Assembly: GCF_002954665.1 (NCBI RefSeq)
Contig: NZ_MSCM01000002.1
Location: 1,181,718-1,245,717, forward strand
Length of the DNA stretch: 64,000 nucleotides
From: Polaribacter glomeratus
GTDB lineage: Bacteria > Bacteroidota > Bacteroidia > Flavobacteriales > Flavobacteriaceae
Direction of reading: 5' to 3'
The translations under genes were made by a program, and so were the position numbers. Of this stretch, positions 35,821 through 45,214 are shown piece by piece (position 1 is the stretch's first letter; each line of letters opens with the position of its first letter). Below the pieces are notes generated by a model, which was given only the letters and a program-made list of their open reading frames with translations, did no database searches and was not told where the DNA came from.

Positions 35821-38034
35821 TTAAAAAAGAGTATAACGAACTCCGGCAAAAGCTCTTATTCCTTGGTTAGATGCGTATACGTAACTCGGGTCAAAAGCAT
35901 CACTAAAAGGCATATCTGCATTATTGATACTATTTGCTGCGGGCGTAAAATTTAATAGGTTTTTAACGCCACCATAAACTTCCCAACTGTTGCTAAATTT
36001 CTTGCTTAATTGAATATTTTGAATGCTAAACCAAGGAGAATATTCATCTCTTGGATCATTTTCACCTAATAAAGGCAAACGCATTGGACCGTATAGGTTT
36101 CCTGTGTAATCTAGTGTAAAATCACTATTAAATTTATAAGAAATAGACCAAACTCCGCTAAAACTTTCGGTTAGTAATTGTGTTCTTTTCACCTCATTTT
36201 CGGTTACAGAAACTTCCATTAAAGTGGCCCCGGCGTTTATCGCTAATCCGTTTGTGAATAGAAAATCTGCATTTAAAGAAATTCCTTGCGAAACAGAAAA
36301 TCCTTCTAAATTAGCATAGATAATTTTATTAGGATCGGTTTCGTAATCAGGTAAGATTCTATTATTGAAGTAGGTATAAAAAGCACTTGCATCTAAAGTG
36401 ATAAAAGAATTTTCTGTATTTATTTTCTTCACATAATTAACGTTTACATTCCAAGATGTTTCAGGATTTAATTCCCCGTCAAACTCTACGGTTCTTGCGC
36501 CTGTTAAAGCAGCATGATCTTCTGTAAAAACATTAGCAACTCTAAATCCGTTACCAGCACTCAGTCTTACAATATTAGATTTATCCTTAGAATTCCATTT
36601 ATAATTTATTCTTGGCGAAAAGATATTTCCATGCACACTATTGTGATCCCATCGTACGCCTAAAAGTATTTTTTTTCGATCGGTCAAACTTACTTCATCT
36701 TGTACAAAAACGCCTGGTAAATGAATTATTGAAGGGCTGTTTTCAATACCATTTTCATTTAAAGTAGCAAAAGTATTATCATCATAAAAAGTATAACGAT
36801 AGGCTGCACCTAATAATAAATCATGTTTTTCGCCTAACTGTTTGTTGTAAACTAACTGACCAAAACCAATTAACTGTTCTGCATCATACGAAGTTTCTCC
36901 ATAAAAAGAATCTTGATAATGCCCATTTGCACTAAATTGAAAACTTAAATTTTCTGTAGTTGGCAATTCGTAGGTTCCAAAAGTTTCCCATCGGTTTGTG
37001 TAGATACTTTCTCCATAAATTTGGTTTCCTCCTCTAAACTCTCTTTCCCAATCCATTTCTCCTCCCCAACGATCTTCATATACATAACGTCCTGCTATGG
37101 TAAAAACTTTATTACTTTTTCTAGCGATATTTACTTTATTAAAGATTGATATTCTATTTTGTAACGTCATATCGGTAAAATTGTCATTATTGTTATCAAT
37201 TCTATTTTGATAATTGAAATAATTAACACCTAATAAACCTTGCACCTTTTCTGATGCATTATAACGCAAACCAACATCTAAATTTACTTCTCCCCAAGAA
37301 CTTACAAATGTATCTGTAGATAATAATGGTGCATTTGTAGGTTTTTTAGTGATAACATTTATAATACCACCAACTGCTTCCGAACCGTATAAAGTAGAAG
37401 CTGGTCCTTTCACAATTTCTACTCTTTCTATCAATGCTTGCGGAATTCCCGTTAACCCATAAACTGTAGAAAGGCCGCTTACAATAGGCATTCCGTCAAT
37501 TAAAACAAAGGTGTAAGGTCCTTCTAAACCATTAATATGAATGTCTCCTGTGTTGCAAACACTACAATTTAATTGCGGACGAACCCCGTTCACATTTTGT
37601 AAAGACTCGAAGATAGAAGGCGTCGGATTTTTTCTAAAAAAAGTTTCGCTATAGACTTCTACAGGAACAGGGCTATTTGTTTTTGATACTGGCCTTAAAG
37701 TTCCAGAAATTACTATTTCATCCAAAGAATTGTCTTCGGATAAAGAAAAATTTCTAGTTAACTTTTGATTCGTATCAATAGTTATTTTTATTGATTTTGT
37801 TTGATAGCCAATGCTGCTAATTATAAGAGTGTAATTTCCTTTAGGAATGTTTTTTAGATTGTATAAACCGTTTTCATCAGAAGAAACACCAAATTTAGTT
37901 TTCTTTAAATAAATATTTACATAGGGTAAAGCCTCAGAATCACTAGAAATTTTTCCAGAAATAGAACTATTTTGAGAAAAAACAGCAACTGAACTTAGGA
38001 ATAGTATGAATAAAATGAATTTTTTTAGTTTCAT
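35821..38034 (-). CDS. TonB-dependent outer-membrane receptor
   Basis: A 737-residue TonB-dependent receptor for energised uptake across the outer membrane. Signal peptide 1-20; CarboxypepD-reg-like domain about 22-100 with YVNIYLKKTKFGVSSDENG; plug domain about 105-235 with NGLEGPYTFVLIDGMPI, IERVEIVKGPASTLYGSEA and GGIINVITKKP; then a 22-stranded-type barrel ending in GVRYTLF. Cys157 and Cys160 (NCSVCN) lie in the plug. Its regulatory region is shared with a DtxR/MntR-type regulator gene followed by feo genes, so metal, metallophore or heme import is the likely function; the exact ligand is not evident. Confidence 0.95.
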   Translation of the reverse strand: MKLKKFILFILFLSSVAVFSQNSSISGKISSDSEALPYVNIYLKKTKFGVSSDENGLYNLKNIPKGNYTLIISSIGYQTKSIKITIDTNQKLTRNFSLSEDNSLDEIVISGTLRPVSKTNSPVPVEVYSETFFRKNPTPSIFESLQNVNGVRPQLNCSVCNTGDIHINGLEGPYTFVLIDGMPIVSGLSTVYGLTGIPQALIERVEIVKGPASTLYGSEAVGGIINVITKKPTNAPLLSTDTFVSSWGEVNLDVGLRYNASEKVQGLLGVNYFNYQNRIDNNNDNFTDMTLQNRISIFNKVNIARKSNKVFTIAGRYVYEDRWGGEMDWEREFRGGNQIYGESIYTNRWETFGTYELPTTENLSFQFSANGHYQDSFYGETSYDAEQLIGFGQLVYNKQLGEKHDLLLGAAYRYTFYDDNTFATLNENGIENSPSIIHLPGVFVQDEVSLTDRKKILLGVRWDHNSVHGNIFSPRINYKWNSKDKSNIVRLSAGNGFRVANVFTEDHAALTGARTVEFDGELNPETSWNVNVNYVKKINTENSFITLDASAFYTYFNNRILPDYETDPNKIIYANLEGFSVSQGISLNADFLFTNGLAINAGATLMEVSVTENEVKRTQLLTESFSGVWSISYKFNSDFTLDYTGNLYGPMRLPLLGENDPRDEYSPWFSIQNIQLSKKFSNSWEVYGGVKNLLNFTPAANSINNADMPFSDAFDPSYVYASNQGIRAFAGVRYTLF

Positions 38035-38051
38035 TGAGTATTTATTTTATG

Positions 38052-38059
38052 CAAATATA
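38052..38059 (-). promoter_or_regulatory. -7 promoter element for the TonB receptor operon
   Basis: TATATTTG on the minus strand (complement CAAATATA at 38052-38059), 17 bases before the receptor ATG. A -33 element about 20 bases further upstream would fall inside the palindrome at 38068-38083, where the minus strand reads TTTAG. Confidence 0.65.
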
Positions 38060-38067
38060 AAATAATT

Positions 38068-38083
38068 TTTAGTCTTGACTAAA
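38068..38083. promoter_or_regulatory. palindromic operator candidate (DtxR/MntR family) between divergent metal-uptake genes
   Basis: TTTAGTC-TT-GACTAAA is a perfect 7-2-7 inverted repeat in the 100-base gap between the TonB receptor and the DtxR-type regulator. Length, symmetry and the TTTAG...CTAAA ends resemble known DtxR, SirR and MntR operators. It covers the expected -33 region of the receptor promoter and ends two bases before the TTG of the regulator promoter, so a bound repressor would block both. A half site, TTTAGTC, occurs again at 38138-38144, over the start of the regulator gene. Confidence 0.75.
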
Positions 38084-38085
38084 TA

Positions 38086-38118
38086 TTGTTTTAATTAAAT
38101 CAAAATATTGTATCTTTG
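38086..38118 (+). promoter_or_regulatory. promoter for the DtxR-type regulator and feo genes
   Basis: TTG at 38086-38088, a 22-base spacer and TATCTTTG at 38111-38118 match the Bacteroidota promoter consensus. The ATG of the regulator is at 38135, 16 bases later. Confidence 0.7.
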
Positions 38119-38134
38119 TGGTATAATTAAAGAA

Positions 38135-38791
38135 ATGTTTAGTCAATCAGAAGAAAATTATTTAAAAGCAATTTATCATTTAGAAATAGTTTCTAGTAAA
38201 GGGGTTACTACAAATGCTATTGCAAAAAAACTAGAAACCAAGGCTTCTTCTGTAACGGATATGGTTCAGAAATTATCAGAAAAAGAACTAATCATTTATA
38301 AAAAATACCAAGGTGTTACTTTAACTGTATTCGGTAAAAAAACCGCCGCAAACATTGTGCGAAAGCACCGATTGTGGGAAGTTTTTTTAGTGGAAAAATT
38401 AAATTTCTCTTGGGATGAAGTACATGATGTGGCAGAACAATTAGAGCATATAAAATCTCAGAAATTGATTCAAGAATTAGATTCTTTTTTAGGTTTTCCA
38501 ACGCATGATCCGCATGGCGATCCAATTCCCGACGATAAAGGAAATTTAAAGACGATAGAAAAAAGCTTACTTTCTACTTTAGCTAAAAATGAAAGCGGAA
38601 TTTGTGTTGGTGTCATTGATTCATCATCAGAATTTTTGCAATTTTTAGATAAAAAAGGAATCACTTTAGGAAAACAAATTACAGTGTTAGAAAAAGAAGA
38701 TTTTGATGATTCGGTATCTATTCTAATTAATGATAAAAAGTTATCAATATCACAAAAAATTGCTACTAATTTATTTGTTAAGAAACGATGA
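38135..38791 (+). CDS. DtxR/MntR-family metal-dependent transcriptional regulator
   Basis: A 218-residue metalloregulator. The winged helix is at about 5-65 (NAIAKKLETKASSVTDMVQKL is the helix-turn-helix region), the metal-binding/dimerisation domain at about 66-140, and a FeoA/SH3-like C-terminal domain at about 145-218. KHRLWE and HDVAEQLEH carry metal ligands. The position that is Cys102 in DtxR is Glu, as in MntR, while Asn8 and Lys11 match neither MntR's Asp/Glu pair nor DtxR's Met10. Fe or Mn specificity is thus open. I chose the ATG at 38135 because the in-frame TTG at 38108 would overlap the promoter. It probably controls itself, the feo genes and the receptor. Confidence 0.93.
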   Translation: MFSQSEENYLKAIYHLEIVSSKGVTTNAIAKKLETKASSVTDMVQKLSEKELIIYKKYQGVTLTVFGKKTAANIVRKHRLWEVFLVEKLNFSWDEVHDVAEQLEHIKSQKLIQELDSFLGFPTHDPHGDPIPDDKGNLKTIEKSLLSTLAKNESGICVGVIDSSSEFLQFLDKKGITLGKQITVLEKEDFDDSVSILINDKKLSISQKIATNLFVKKR

Positions 38792-39819
38792 ATTCATACA
38801 ATCCAATAATTTATCTTTCAGTATTCTTTGTTCTAGTAGTGTTACTAGTGCTTGTTTTTAATACTAGAAATGGGGTTTATTTCACTTATTTAAAGACGAA
38901 AAATGCAACAAAAAAAACAGCTGTTGAAGATATTTTAAAATTATTATATCACAATGATAGATTTACAGAAGCTGATATTATTGAGCAATTGGAATATTCT
39001 CACGGGTTAATTGAAAGTTGCTTGTTAAAAATGCTCTCAAAACAATTAATAGCCAAAGAGTCTCATTTTGTTCAATTAACGGATGAAGGGGAAGAATATG
39101 CATTAAGAATTATACGAGCGCACAGATTATGGGAAAAATATTTATCAGAAAAAACAGGTTTTCATAAAAAAGAATGGCACGATAGGGCAGAACAAAAAGA
39201 ACACGAATTATCTGATGAAGAGCTAGATCAATTAGCAAAATTATTAGGCAATCCAAAATTTGATCCACATGGAGATCCAATTCCTACAAAATCGGGAAAA
39301 ATTGTTCAAAAAAAAGGAACCGATTTGTCACGGCTACCCGTTCATAGTATCGGAAAAATAATTCATATCGAAGATGAGCCAGCTGCTATTTATAAAGAGA
39401 TATTAGCGCAAAAAATACATTTACATTCTCAAATAAAAGTTATTGAAAGCAATGAGCAAATTGTTGTATTTGAGGCGGAAGGAGTTGTATTTAAATTAAC
39501 ACCAGTAGTCGCAAAAAATATTACAGTTCAAGAATTAGATCCAGAAAATATTCTAGATGTAAATAATAGTCGCTTGTCTAATTTAAAGATAAATGAAACT
39601 GCAACAATTATCGGAATTTCTAAAGAAAGCCGAGGAGAAAACAGGCGTAGATTGCTAGATTTAGGTTTTGTAAAAGGAGCAGAGGTGCGTATAAATTTAG
39701 TAAATCCGTTAAACGACCCAACTGCATTTTTAATAAAAGGAACTTCGATAGCATTAAGAAAAGATCAATCAGAAAAAATTTTAATCACTAAAAATATCGG
39801 CAATGAAAACAACACCTAA
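38788..39819 (+). CDS. membrane-anchored DtxR-like/FeoA fusion protein
   Basis: A 343-residue protein with an unusual order: one membrane segment (about 6-26), a DtxR-like winged-helix and dimerisation region (about 40-175), and a C-terminal FeoA domain (about 260-340, with [23 protein letters not shown] and [11 protein letters not shown]). [22 protein letters not shown] and DPHGDPIP match the metal-site region of the cytosolic regulator just upstream, so the metal-binding residues seem retained. It may sense metal at the membrane and gate the split FeoB through its FeoA domain. It overlaps the regulator gene by four bases and feoB's GTPase gene by 17. Confidence 0.88.
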   Translation: MNSYNPIIYLSVFFVLVVLLVLVFNTRNGVYFTYLKTKNATKKTAVEDILKLLYHNDRFTEADIIEQLEYSHGLIESCLLKMLSKQLIAKESHFVQLTDEGEEYALRIIRAHRLWEKYLSEKTGFHKKEWHDRAEQKEHELSDEELDQLAKLLGNPKFDPHGDPIPTKSGKIVQKKGTDLSRLPVHSIGKIIHIEDEPAAIYKEILAQKIHLHSQIKVIESNEQIVVFEAEGVVFKLTPVVAKNITVQELDPENILDVNNSRLSNLKINETATIIGISKESRGENRRRLLDLGFVKGAEVRINLVNPLNDPTAFLIKGTSIALRKDQSEKILITKNIGNENNT

Positions 39820-40567
39820 ATCGGCTTGCGAAACCTGTGCTCATCATAGTTTAGAAAACGTGAAAAAATTAGGAGTCGATATTACAAATGTGGATTTTGT
39901 GATTGCGTTGGCAGGAAATCCGAATACTGGAAAAAGCACTGTTTTTAACGCTTTAACAGGTTTAAGACAGCATACTGGCAATTGGCCAGGAAAAACAGTT
40001 ACGCGTGCCGAAGGAGCTTTTGAATATCAGCAGAAAAAATTTAAGCTCATCGATTTGCCGGGAACCTATTCTTTAATGTCTCGATCGGAAGATGAAGAAG
40101 TAGCCAGAAACTTTATCCTTTTTGGAAAACCAAACGTAACTATAATCGTTGTGGATGCGAGTAGATTAGAGCGAAACTTAAATTTAACCTTGCAAATTTT
40201 AGAAATTACATCGAATGCAGTTTTGTGTTTAAATTTAATGGATGAAGCTCAAAAAAATAACATCCAAATAGATACTAGAAGTTTATCTAAAGAACTTGGT
40301 ATTCCAGTGGTAGCAACAAGTGCGCGATCTAAAGAAGGAATTCCGGAGTTAATTGCCACAATTAGTGATGTTGCTTTGGGTAAAATTATCTGTAAACCAC
40401 ATAAAATTAAAAATATTCCGCCGCAATTAGAGCAAGCGATTAAGAAATTAAGCACCGCTATTCAAAATCAATATCCAACAGTCTCTAACAGCCGATGGTT
40501 AGCTTTTCGGGTTTTAGAGGGAGATACACATATTATTGAGGCTTTAAAAACGGGCGATTTTAGCTAA
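39803..40567 (+). CDS. FeoB GTPase domain as a separate protein
   Basis: A 254-residue protein equivalent to the cytosolic part of FeoB. G1 is GNPNTGKST, switch/G2 region is [15 protein letters not shown]3 is [16 protein letters not shown]4 is NLMD and G5 is TSARSKEG; the helical GDI-like domain follows (about 195-254). An N-terminal CETCAHH motif (about residues 8-14) is typical of many anaerobe and Bacteroidota FeoB proteins. The reading frame stops cleanly after the helical domain and the membrane part is encoded by the next gene, five bases later in a different frame. Confidence 0.92.
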   Translation: MKTTPKSACETCAHHSLENVKKLGVDITNVDFVIALAGNPNTGKSTVFNALTGLRQHTGNWPGKTVTRAEGAFEYQQKKFKLIDLPGTYSLMSRSEDEEVARNFILFGKPNVTIIVVDASRLERNLNLTLQILEITSNAVLCLNLMDEAQKNNIQIDTRSLSKELGIPVVATSARSKEGIPELIATISDVALGKIICKPHKIKNIPPQLEQAIKKLSTAIQNQYPTVSNSRWLAFRVLEGDTHIIEALKTGDFS

Positions 40568-40572
40568 TAAAA

Positions 40573-41994
40573 ATGAAAGAACTAGAAGAATTTGATAAAA
40601 TTATTGCCTTATCTAATGAATTGCGCTGGCAAATTGGAGATGATTTTCATGATGATCTTACAGAAGCTATTTATGCAGACGCGGCTAAAATTGTAAAGAA
40701 AACCGTGGTACAAAATTCGCAAAAGGGCACTTTAGGCATTGATGCAAAAATAGACAACATCGTAACGAGTAAGATTTGGGGTTTTCCATTAATGCTATTT
40801 TTACTTGGTTTCGTTCTTTGGTTAACTATAATTGGTGCAAATTATCCATCGGCAATGTTGTCAAGTTTATTGTTAGATATTGTACATCCATTTTTAAAAG
40901 AAAGTACTGCTGCTATTGGCTTTCCTTGGTGGTTGTCTGGGTTTTTAGTTGATGGTGTTTATTTAGCGGTTGCCTGGGTAATTGCAGTAATGTTGCCACC
41001 AATGGCAATATTTTTTCCATTATTTACATTGTTAGAAGATTTTGGATATTTACCAAGAGTTGCTTTTAACATGGATTCACTTTTTAAAAAATCTGGAGCT
41101 CACGGTAAGCAAGCATTAACAATGAGTATGGGTTTTGGGTGCAATGCTGCAGGCGTTGTTGCCACACGTATAATCGACAGCCCAAGAGAACGATTAATTG
41201 CTATTATTACTAATAATTTTTCTTTGTGTAACGGTCGTTGGCCAACGCAAATATTATTAGCAACTATCTTTATTGGTGCTGTTGTTCCAGAATCGTATTC
41301 AAGTATAGCGTCTTTAGCTGCAGTTGTTGGAATCGCTGTTTTAGGTATCTTTTTTATGTTTTTCTTTTCATGGGCTTTGTCAAAAACAGTTTTAAAAGGA
41401 GAGGTATCTACCTTTAATTTAGAACTGCCGCCTTATAGAACTCCGGTTTTTTGGAAAACAATTTATACCTCATTAATTGATAGAACTTTAATCGTTTTAT
41501 GGCGTGCAATTGTATTTGCTGCACCTGCAGGAGCCGTTATTTGGCTTATATGTAACATTACTTTAGGTGATGAAAGCATCGCAGCATATTTAGTGCATTC
41601 TATGGATGGATTTGGATTTATTCTAGGTTTAAACGGGGTTATTTTATTGGCTTATATTGTTGCAATTCCGGCAAATGAAATTGTAATTCCTACAATATTA
41701 ATGTTAACGGTAATGGTAACAGGCATTTCTGCAGGTTCTGGCTCTGGCGTAATGTTTGAGTTAGATTCGGTTTCCGCAACTGCGGATATTTTAAAAGCTG
41801 GCGGATGGACGCTCTTAACAGCTATAAATGTGATGTTGTTTAGTTTGTTGCACAACCCTTGTAGCACAACAATTTATACCATTTATCAAGAAACAAAAAG
41901 CTTAAAATGGACCGTTGTGGCATCTATTTTACCTGTAATTGCAGGATTTATAGTTACTTTTTTAGTGGCACAAATTTGGAGAATTATTTTTTAA
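40573..41994 (+). CDS. FeoB membrane-domain protein (separate chain)
   Basis: A 473-residue protein equivalent to the permease half of FeoB, with about 60 cytosolic residues and then 8-10 membrane segments in two Gate (nucleoside recognition) repeats. [26 protein letters not shown] and [22 protein letters not shown] are the first FeoB gate; [13 protein letters not shown] follows. The usual Cys-Asn-Val-Pro gate reads Cys-Asn-Ala-Ala here, and the second gate has LCNGRWP, so it belongs to a variant FeoB group. The cargo may be Fe(II) or Mn(II). It ends the metal operon before a strong terminator. Confidence 0.9.
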   Translation: MKELEEFDKIIALSNELRWQIGDDFHDDLTEAIYADAAKIVKKTVVQNSQKGTLGIDAKIDNIVTSKIWGFPLMLFLLGFVLWLTIIGANYPSAMLSSLLLDIVHPFLKESTAAIGFPWWLSGFLVDGVYLAVAWVIAVMLPPMAIFFPLFTLLEDFGYLPRVAFNMDSLFKKSGAHGKQALTMSMGFGCNAAGVVATRIIDSPRERLIAIITNNFSLCNGRWPTQILLATIFIGAVVPESYSSIASLAAVVGIAVLGIFFMFFFSWALSKTVLKGEVSTFNLELPPYRTPVFWKTIYTSLIDRTLIVLWRAIVFAAPAGAVIWLICNITLGDESIAAYLVHSMDGFGFILGLNGVILLAYIVAIPANEIVIPTILMLTVMVTGISAGSGSGVMFELDSVSATADILKAGGWTLLTAINVMLFSLLHNPCSTTIYTIYQETKSLKWTVVASILPVIAGFIVTFLVAQIWRIIF

Positions 41995-42013
41995 AAGATA
42001 TAAAATAACTGTA

Positions 42014-42043
42014 AAAGCCAAACAAATGTTGTTTGGCTTTTTG
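42014..42043 (+). terminator. terminator of the metal-uptake operon
   Basis: A perfect 12-base stem AAAGCCAAACAA / TTGTTTGGCTTT with a 3-base loop, followed by TTG and more Ts, starts 19 bases after the feoB membrane-domain stop. Confidence 0.9.
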
Positions 42044-42066
42044 TATTTTGCAGTAAAAATAAAATT

Positions 42067-45000
42067 GTGCAAAAACCAGCAACTTTCGAAGTTTACAATG
42101 CTTCTGCCGGAAGTGGAAAAACATTTACACTTGTAAAAGAATACTTAAAAGTTTTATTGAATTCTGAGGATATTTTTACGTTTCAGAAAGTATTGGCAAT
42201 TACGTTTACCAACAAAGCTGCTGGTGAAATGAAAGACCGCGTACTTTCTAATTTAGAAGATTTTGCAGACGGAAAAGAAAATGATTTACTTAAAATTATT
42301 CAGCAAGAAATTACAATTGATAAAGCTACAATTCAAGCTCGTAGTAAAAAGATTTTAGAAGTAATTCTGCAAAATTATTCGGCTTTTTCAATTACTACGA
42401 TTGATAGTTTTACGCATAAAATCATTAAAAGTTTTGCGTACGATTTAGGCTTGCCGCTTAATTTTGAAGTTGAAATGGATGCAATTTCTCTTTTAAATGA
42501 AGCCGTAGATGTGTTAATTTCTAAAATAGGAACCGATAAAAAACTCACAAAATTATTAATAGATTATTCTTTAGATAAAACAGATGATGATAAATCTTGG
42601 GATATTTCTAGAGATTTAAATGAATTTGCAAAAGTACTTTTAAATGAAGATGACATTAAGCATTTTAGAGTTTTAGCGGATAAACAATTAGAAGATTTTA
42701 CGAACTTAAAATCGAAACTTTTTACACATCAAAAAGAATTAAAAGAAGCGTTAAAAAACATTGGAGTAGAATGTTTAGAGTTAATTGAAAACCATGGTTT
42801 AGAGCATAAAGATTTTATGCGCGGAACGATTCCTAAATTCTTTTCAGATTTGAGTGTAGTTTCTGTGAAAATCGATTTTCTAAAACGAGGAGAAACTATC
42901 GAAAAGGCGATTGAAAATAATCAATACTATTCAAAATCAACATCAGAAGTAATCGCTTCATCCATAGAAAATGTTGTTCCAGAAATCATCAATTTATATA
43001 AAAAAGCAAAAGATATTTTTAGTCAGTTTTTAATGAATAAATTGGCGTTAAAGAATATTATTCCGTTAGCGGTTTTAAACAATATCAACCTAGAATTAGA
43101 GCAAATTAAGGAGGAGAATAATATCAGATTAAATGCAGAATTTAATCAACTAATTTCTGATAATATAAAAGAACAACCTGCGCCCTTTATTTATGAAAGA
43201 ATTGGGCAGCGTTTTCAGCATTATTTTATTGACGAAATGCAAGATACTTCGGTGTTGCAATGGCAAAATTTAATTCCCTTAATTGATAATACATTAGCGC
43301 AAGAAAACGGTAATTTACTGTTGGTTGGCGATGGTAAACAAGCAATTTACAGATGGCGAGGCGGAAAAGCAGAACAGTTCATTGCCCTAGGTACTGATGC
43401 TAAAAACCCTTTTCACATTCCAAAAGAAATAAAGAATTTAGAAACTAATTTTAGAAGCTATTCTGAGGTTATTAATTTTAATAATTCGTTCTTTCAGCAT
43501 ACTTCAAATTTTCTTCAAAATGAATCCTATAAAAACCTTTTTTTAGAAGGAAATAAACAATTTGAAAACAGTAAAAAAGGCGGATTTGTCTCCCTTACTT
43601 TTTTAGATAAAGAAGAGGATAAGGATGCAAACAAAGTAAAATATCCGAAGAAAGTTTTAGAGAAAATTAATCAGATAAAAGATCGTTTTTCTTTAAATGA
43701 AATTTGTGTTTTAACACGTACGAAAAAAGACGGAGTAGCAGTTGCCAATTATTTATCAGAAAATGGCGTTGACATTATTTCATCAGAAACATTACTGATA
43801 CAAAACAGTGTAAAAGTTTGCTTTATTATTGATGTTTTAAAAGTTTTACAAAACCCAAATGACGAAGAAACACGTTTTGAAATGCTGTATTTTTTACATC
43901 AACATTTACAGGTAGAAAAGCCAAAACATGTTTTCTTTAAAGAGTTTGCAAAATCTGATAATGTAACTATTTTAGAATCCTTAAAAAATTACGGCGTTTC
44001 TTTTGAGATTTCAACGTTTCATCAACTGCCTTTTTACGAGAAAATAGAAGAAATTATTAGAGGTTTTAACTTGGTAAATTCTTCGGATGCGTATGTGCAA
44101 TTTTTCTTAGATGTGGTTTTAGAGCAGCAAAGAAAGTCTACAGATATTGGTGCGTTTTTAGAGTTTTGGGAAATCAAAAAAGAAAAATTAAGTATTGTTG
44201 CGCCAGAAAGTGCAAATGCGGTTCAGATTATGACGATTCATAAATCGAAAGGATTAGAGTTTCCTGTGGTTATTTTTCCTTGTGATGTAGATGTTTACAG
44301 GCAAATAAATCCGAAAGTTTGGTTGGATGAATTGCCAGAAAATTATGACAATTTCAAAGAATTATTGGTCGATTTTAGTAAAAGTCTAAGCGAAGTAAAT
44401 AGCAGAGGTTTAGAAATCTATAATCAGCAAAGAGAAGAGTTAGAATTAGATAACTTTAATTTATTATATGTTGCTTTAACAAGAGCTGTAGAGCAGTTGC
44501 ATGTAATTACAGAAAAGAAAATATCTGCAAAAGGAGAAGAAAATACTAATTTTTATTCAGGTGTTTTTATCAATTATTTAAGTAAGAATAACCGTTGGGA
44601 TGAGGATGTTTTAGAATATTCGTTTGGTAATGAGATGCGAGTTAGTGCAAGAAAGCAAGAAATTTCACAAACGGAAGTGCATCAGAAATTTATTTCTACT
44701 CCGTGGCAAGAACATAATGTAGTTTTGTTAGCAAGTGCTTCAAAATTATGGGATACAACCCAAGGAGAAGCTATTAATTTCGGAAACTTATTTCATGAAA
44801 TGTTGGCGAAGATAAGTGCTAAAAATGATGTTGATAAAGTTGTTGAGCAATATCAACAGCAAGGATTTATTGATAAAGCGCAATCTTTAATTATAAGAAA
44901 GACAATAAATGCGGTTGTAACGCATCCAAAATTAGAAAACTATTTTTCAAAAGATGTCATTATATATAATGAGAGAGAAATTGTAGATGTGGATAATCAA

Positions 45001-45195
45001 GTTATAATTCCGGATAGATTAGTTTTTACTGATAATAAGGAAGTTGTAATTATCGATTATAAGACAGGGAATCCATCAAAAGAACATCATCAGCAGTTAT
45101 TAAAATACGAAAGAGTTTTAAAATCGATGAATTTTAAAATTAATAAAAAGATATTAATTTATATGAATGATGAAATTGATGTTGTTGAAGTATAG
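42067..45195 (+). CDS. AddA/RecB-like UvrD-family helicase with C-terminal nuclease motif
   Basis: A 1042-residue helicase-nuclease expected to process double-strand DNA ends. Walker A is ASAGSGKTFTLV near residue 11, the TFTNKAAGEM motif follows, Walker B is FIDEMQDTS near residue 390, then LLVGDGKQAIYRWRGG, and VQIMTIHKSKGLEFPVV and LLYVALTRA in the second half. At the C-terminus VVIIDYKTGNPSKEH carries the PD-(D/E)xK nuclease motif, as in AddA. The start is GTG at 42067. In many Bacteroidota an AddB-like partner lies next door; here the neighbours are feoB and kbl. Confidence 0.93.
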   Translation: MQKPATFEVYNASAGSGKTFTLVKEYLKVLLNSEDIFTFQKVLAITFTNKAAGEMKDRVLSNLEDFADGKENDLLKIIQQEITIDKATIQARSKKILEVILQNYSAFSITTIDSFTHKIIKSFAYDLGLPLNFEVEMDAISLLNEAVDVLISKIGTDKKLTKLLIDYSLDKTDDDKSWDISRDLNEFAKVLLNEDDIKHFRVLADKQLEDFTNLKSKLFTHQKELKEALKNIGVECLELIENHGLEHKDFMRGTIPKFFSDLSVVSVKIDFLKRGETIEKAIENNQYYSKSTSEVIASSIENVVPEIINLYKKAKDIFSQFLMNKLALKNIIPLAVLNNINLELEQIKEENNIRLNAEFNQLISDNIKEQPAPFIYERIGQRFQHYFIDEMQDTSVLQWQNLIPLIDNTLAQENGNLLLVGDGKQAIYRWRGGKAEQFIALGTDAKNPFHIPKEIKNLETNFRSYSEVINFNNSFFQHTSNFLQNESYKNLFLEGNKQFENSKKGGFVSLTFLDKEEDKDANKVKYPKKVLEKINQIKDRFSLNEICVLTRTKKDGVAVANYLSENGVDIISSETLLIQNSVKVCFIIDVLKVLQNPNDEETRFEMLYFLHQHLQVEKPKHVFFKEFAKSDNVTILESLKNYGVSFEISTFHQLPFYEKIEEIIRGFNLVNSSDAYVQFFLDVVLEQQRKSTDIGAFLEFWEIKKEKLSIVAPESANAVQIMTIHKSKGLEFPVVIFPCDVDVYRQINPKVWLDELPENYDNFKELLVDFSKSLSEVNSRGLEIYNQQREELELDNFNLLYVALTRAVEQLHVITEKKISAKGEENTNFYSGVFINYLSKNNRWDEDVLEYSFGNEMRVSARKQEISQTEVHQKFISTPWQEHNVVLLASASKLWDTTQGEAINFGNLFHEMLAKISAKNDVDKVVEQYQQQGFIDKAQSLIIRKTINAVVTHPKLENYFSKDVIIYNEREIVDVDNQVIIPDRLVFTDNKEVVIIDYKTGNPSKEHHQQLLKYERVLKSMNFKINKKILIYMNDEIDVVEV

Positions 45196-45214
45196 TCAGA
45201 AAAAATAAACTTTG

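Noticed and set aside
38108..38134. TTG start nine codons before the DtxR-type regulator ATG
   Set aside because: This stretch contains the TATCTTTG promoter box, and the ATG at 38135 gives the usual DtxR N-terminus.
40560..40580. Frameshift or sequencing error breaking one feoB gene
   Set aside because: The GTPase ORF ends after a complete helical domain and the membrane ORF has a proper ATG five bases on, so a natural split is more likely, although read data were not available.
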